Source: Capitulum mitella (Eukaryota; Arthropoda; Thecostraca; Pollicipedomorpha; Pollicipedidae). From it: DNA of 64,000 nt. The DNA lies in NCBI GenBank assembly GCA_030062745.1, contig CP099844.1:8145551-8209550 (forward strand), given 5' to 3'. Positions within the stretch are counted from its first letter, which is position 1, and each line of letters begins with the position of its first letter. The position numbers were made by a program, and so were the translations under genes. The notes under the pieces were generated by a model, which did no database searches, was not told the DNA's origin, and saw only the letters and a program-made list of their open reading frames with translations. Below, piece by piece: positions 62,320 through 64,000 of the stretch.

Positions 62320-62760
62320 CCCAGTGTTAATTTCCGTGCCTGCCATCCGGCGCCCATTGGCTGCCGAATGCCGCCAGCGGCGCCGCCTGAACATGGCCGC
62401 GTGGTTTGCACCACCTGATGCTAGATCGCTGTTGGCGCCCCATTACAGGCGGAGCCGCTGCGGTTCCAAGGTCGCAGATGCATCGCACCGGCATAAGTAT
62501 TCCAGTCACGAGGTGCGCCCGGCGTGGCGCTGCCGGCGTCCCGCACCCAGCCGACCGTGACCGACACGCAGAAGGGACCGCTCCGGCGGAGTCAGACGCC
62601 GGGTGCGTTGCGGCCAGCGTGCGCCCGGAAGCGAAGTCTGTTTGGACTGAAGGGCCGCCGTCGGCCACGCAGACGCCGGCTGACGGGGCCGTGACGTCAC
62701 CACGGCCACGCGGGGAGGGAGAGCAATGCTAGATTTTTGCTAGATCGGCCGCCAGACGAG
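62320..62760. promoter_or_regulatory. GC-rich, CpG-dense patch, candidate promoter
   Basis: An isolated GC-rich patch in AT-rich surroundings, with an inverted CCAAT box (CCATTGGCTG at about 62,350) that would face the minus strand. It could be the promoter of the SLC23 gene or of an unseen gene. No coding exon is recognised in it. Confidence 0.25.
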
Positions 62761-64000
62761 GGCGTTGCCGGAAGTGCGCGCGTGCGGGTGTGGCAGCCCT
62801 TCTGCTCTTATCTGTATGCGCATGAGTGTTATGCGTTTGTGTGGATGGCTGCATGTTTTATTTCTTCACCTGTGACTCGGGGATTAATAGCCTTTGAAAC
62901 CGTGGATAACCCTACGACGTCAACAAACACATACATACACACAGACATACATGCCCGGTTACCGGCACCGGCTGGTCTGGCAACCTCAGCCAAAGTTCAG
63001 GGGTCAGGAAGCCCTGAACACGCCTAGGGCAGTTCTGGACACGCGAGTGACCTCGAGTGGCCACGCACGAGTGTCGCGCGACCGGCTTTCCAGTCTGTCC
63101 GCGAGCCGATAGGTCCAACGAGTGCGTCCTGAGGCGCCCAACACTGCATCAGGGTTCGTCATCTTGGACGCGAGGACGACGGTTCAGGACGAGGACACAT
63201 AGGCCACACGGACGACCTCGGGTCAAAATGCGCCGCCTCTGACCATGTCGTCGCAGATCGCAGTGGTGATCTGGACCATGCTTGGCTAATGTCAGTCAAG
63301 ACGTGATTAGATCTGGTCGTCATCTGACGGTGCGCCTGCGGCTTCCCACCGCGCGACGGCAGGGAGAGCCTCATTGTTTATGCGGCTACCCGATAATGAG
63401 CTGGGACATTCCAGCATAACCGGAACGCCCGTTTAGCAAAGAAAAAACGGTTATTGGACTGCATGAACTACTTCCAAAACATTCGAGGAGGAAGCATGTT
63501 TAACTATGATTAAGAGAAAAAGCAATTTTTAGTTTTCTTCGAGAAAGCGGTGAACATTTTTAAGGAAGTATAAGGCCGTCCTCTCTGCCGGTATGTTAAG
63601 TCAACCTTCAGGTGACCTTGAGAGGCGAAAAGACGTGGTGCAGCTGCTGCGCCACGTCTTCGGCATTCCAATACCGGAATGCTGCACGCAATACGTGTAC
63701 GTTCAGTACGTACAAAGCAGCCTTTCAGTACGGAATTTGGTGAGACGTGCAGCTGTCGTTGACAGCTGAAAAATATGCGTTTGGGAAATGTACGTCATAT
63801 CCTCCCAACACCGCAAATGAGAGGAGAATGTCACTCATTAGTCTGAACAGGAAACCCGCAATTCTTGCTGTGTTTCAATGGCCACTTCATAGCCATTATG
63901 GCCCTTTACGCTATTGGGAGCTCAGCAGCAAGCGGCTCTGAAAAGAGATCAATAAAAAAACACTTGAGGAAGCAGCAAATAGTGTCTTCCTTTGCTCCCT

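Larger units (their letters stand above)
52679..64000 (-). other. Upstream region of the SLC23 gene, no further exons recognised
   Basis: 11 kb of mostly transposon-derived, AT-leaning DNA. It contains the decayed exon, the Foldback-like element (52,903-54,067), TTAA elements (55,683-56,903 and 58,648-59,860), a hAT-like end (61,085-61,191) and a GC-rich patch (62,320-62,760). I looked for the N-terminal SLC23 exons (helices 1-5) on the minus strand and did not find them. Stretches 54,080-55,680, 56,910-58,645, 59,865-61,080 and 62,770-64,000 show no supported feature. Confidence 0.5.

Overview
The window is eukaryotic nuclear DNA: small coding exons with GT-AG borders separated by long introns, interspersed with minisatellites and DNA-transposon relics. 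The two genes and the transposon content suggest an arthropod, possibly a crustacean. That placement is inference from family resemblance; nothing here fixes the species.

Left half (1-31,086, + strand): a FERM-domain gene of the EPB41L5 / Yurt family of Band 4.1 proteins. I traced 17 coding exons with matching splice phases, ending at a TGA at 31,084-31,086. The extreme N-terminus lies before the window. The chain gives 830 residues once one extra base in the tenth exon (25,111-25,116) is discounted; as written, that base shifts the frame inside the FERM F3 lobe. The F1, F2 and F3 lobes are followed by a FERM-adjacent region, an Ala/Gly/Pro-rich tail with three NPF motifs, and a C-terminal TTEL. 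From about 1.3 to 31 kb the introns are mostly very GC-rich, full of CCGGCCGG, and carry several minisatellites (22-, 15-, 35-, 30- and 33/34-bp units and a TG-rich array).

Right half (40,554-52,678, - strand): the C-terminal part of an SLC23 nucleobase/ascorbate transporter, nine coding exons in phase, 383 residues plus stop. The N-terminal membrane helices are missing; their exons lie beyond 64,000 or could not be recognised. The signature [10 protein letters not shown] has Glu where, as I recall, vertebrate ascorbate transporters have Pro, so nucleobase transport is a reasonable hypothesis. The two genes are tail to tail.

The intergenic and SLC23 intronic DNA from about 33 kb onward is AT-richer and is built largely of DNA transposons: an hAT-like element nested in another (44,929-47,630), each with its own 8-bp target duplication; three copies of a 1.2-kb TTAA-flanked family; one copy of a second TTAA family; and one clear and one possible Foldback-like element whose inverted arms are made of tandem repeats. 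A GC-rich patch at 62.3-62.8 kb could be a promoter. I found no rRNA, convincing tRNA or CRISPR array. The most unusual signals are the tandem-repeat inverted arms, the two-state hairpin at 37,372-37,410, and the TTAA families with terminal G/C palindromes and nuclear-receptor-like half-sites.
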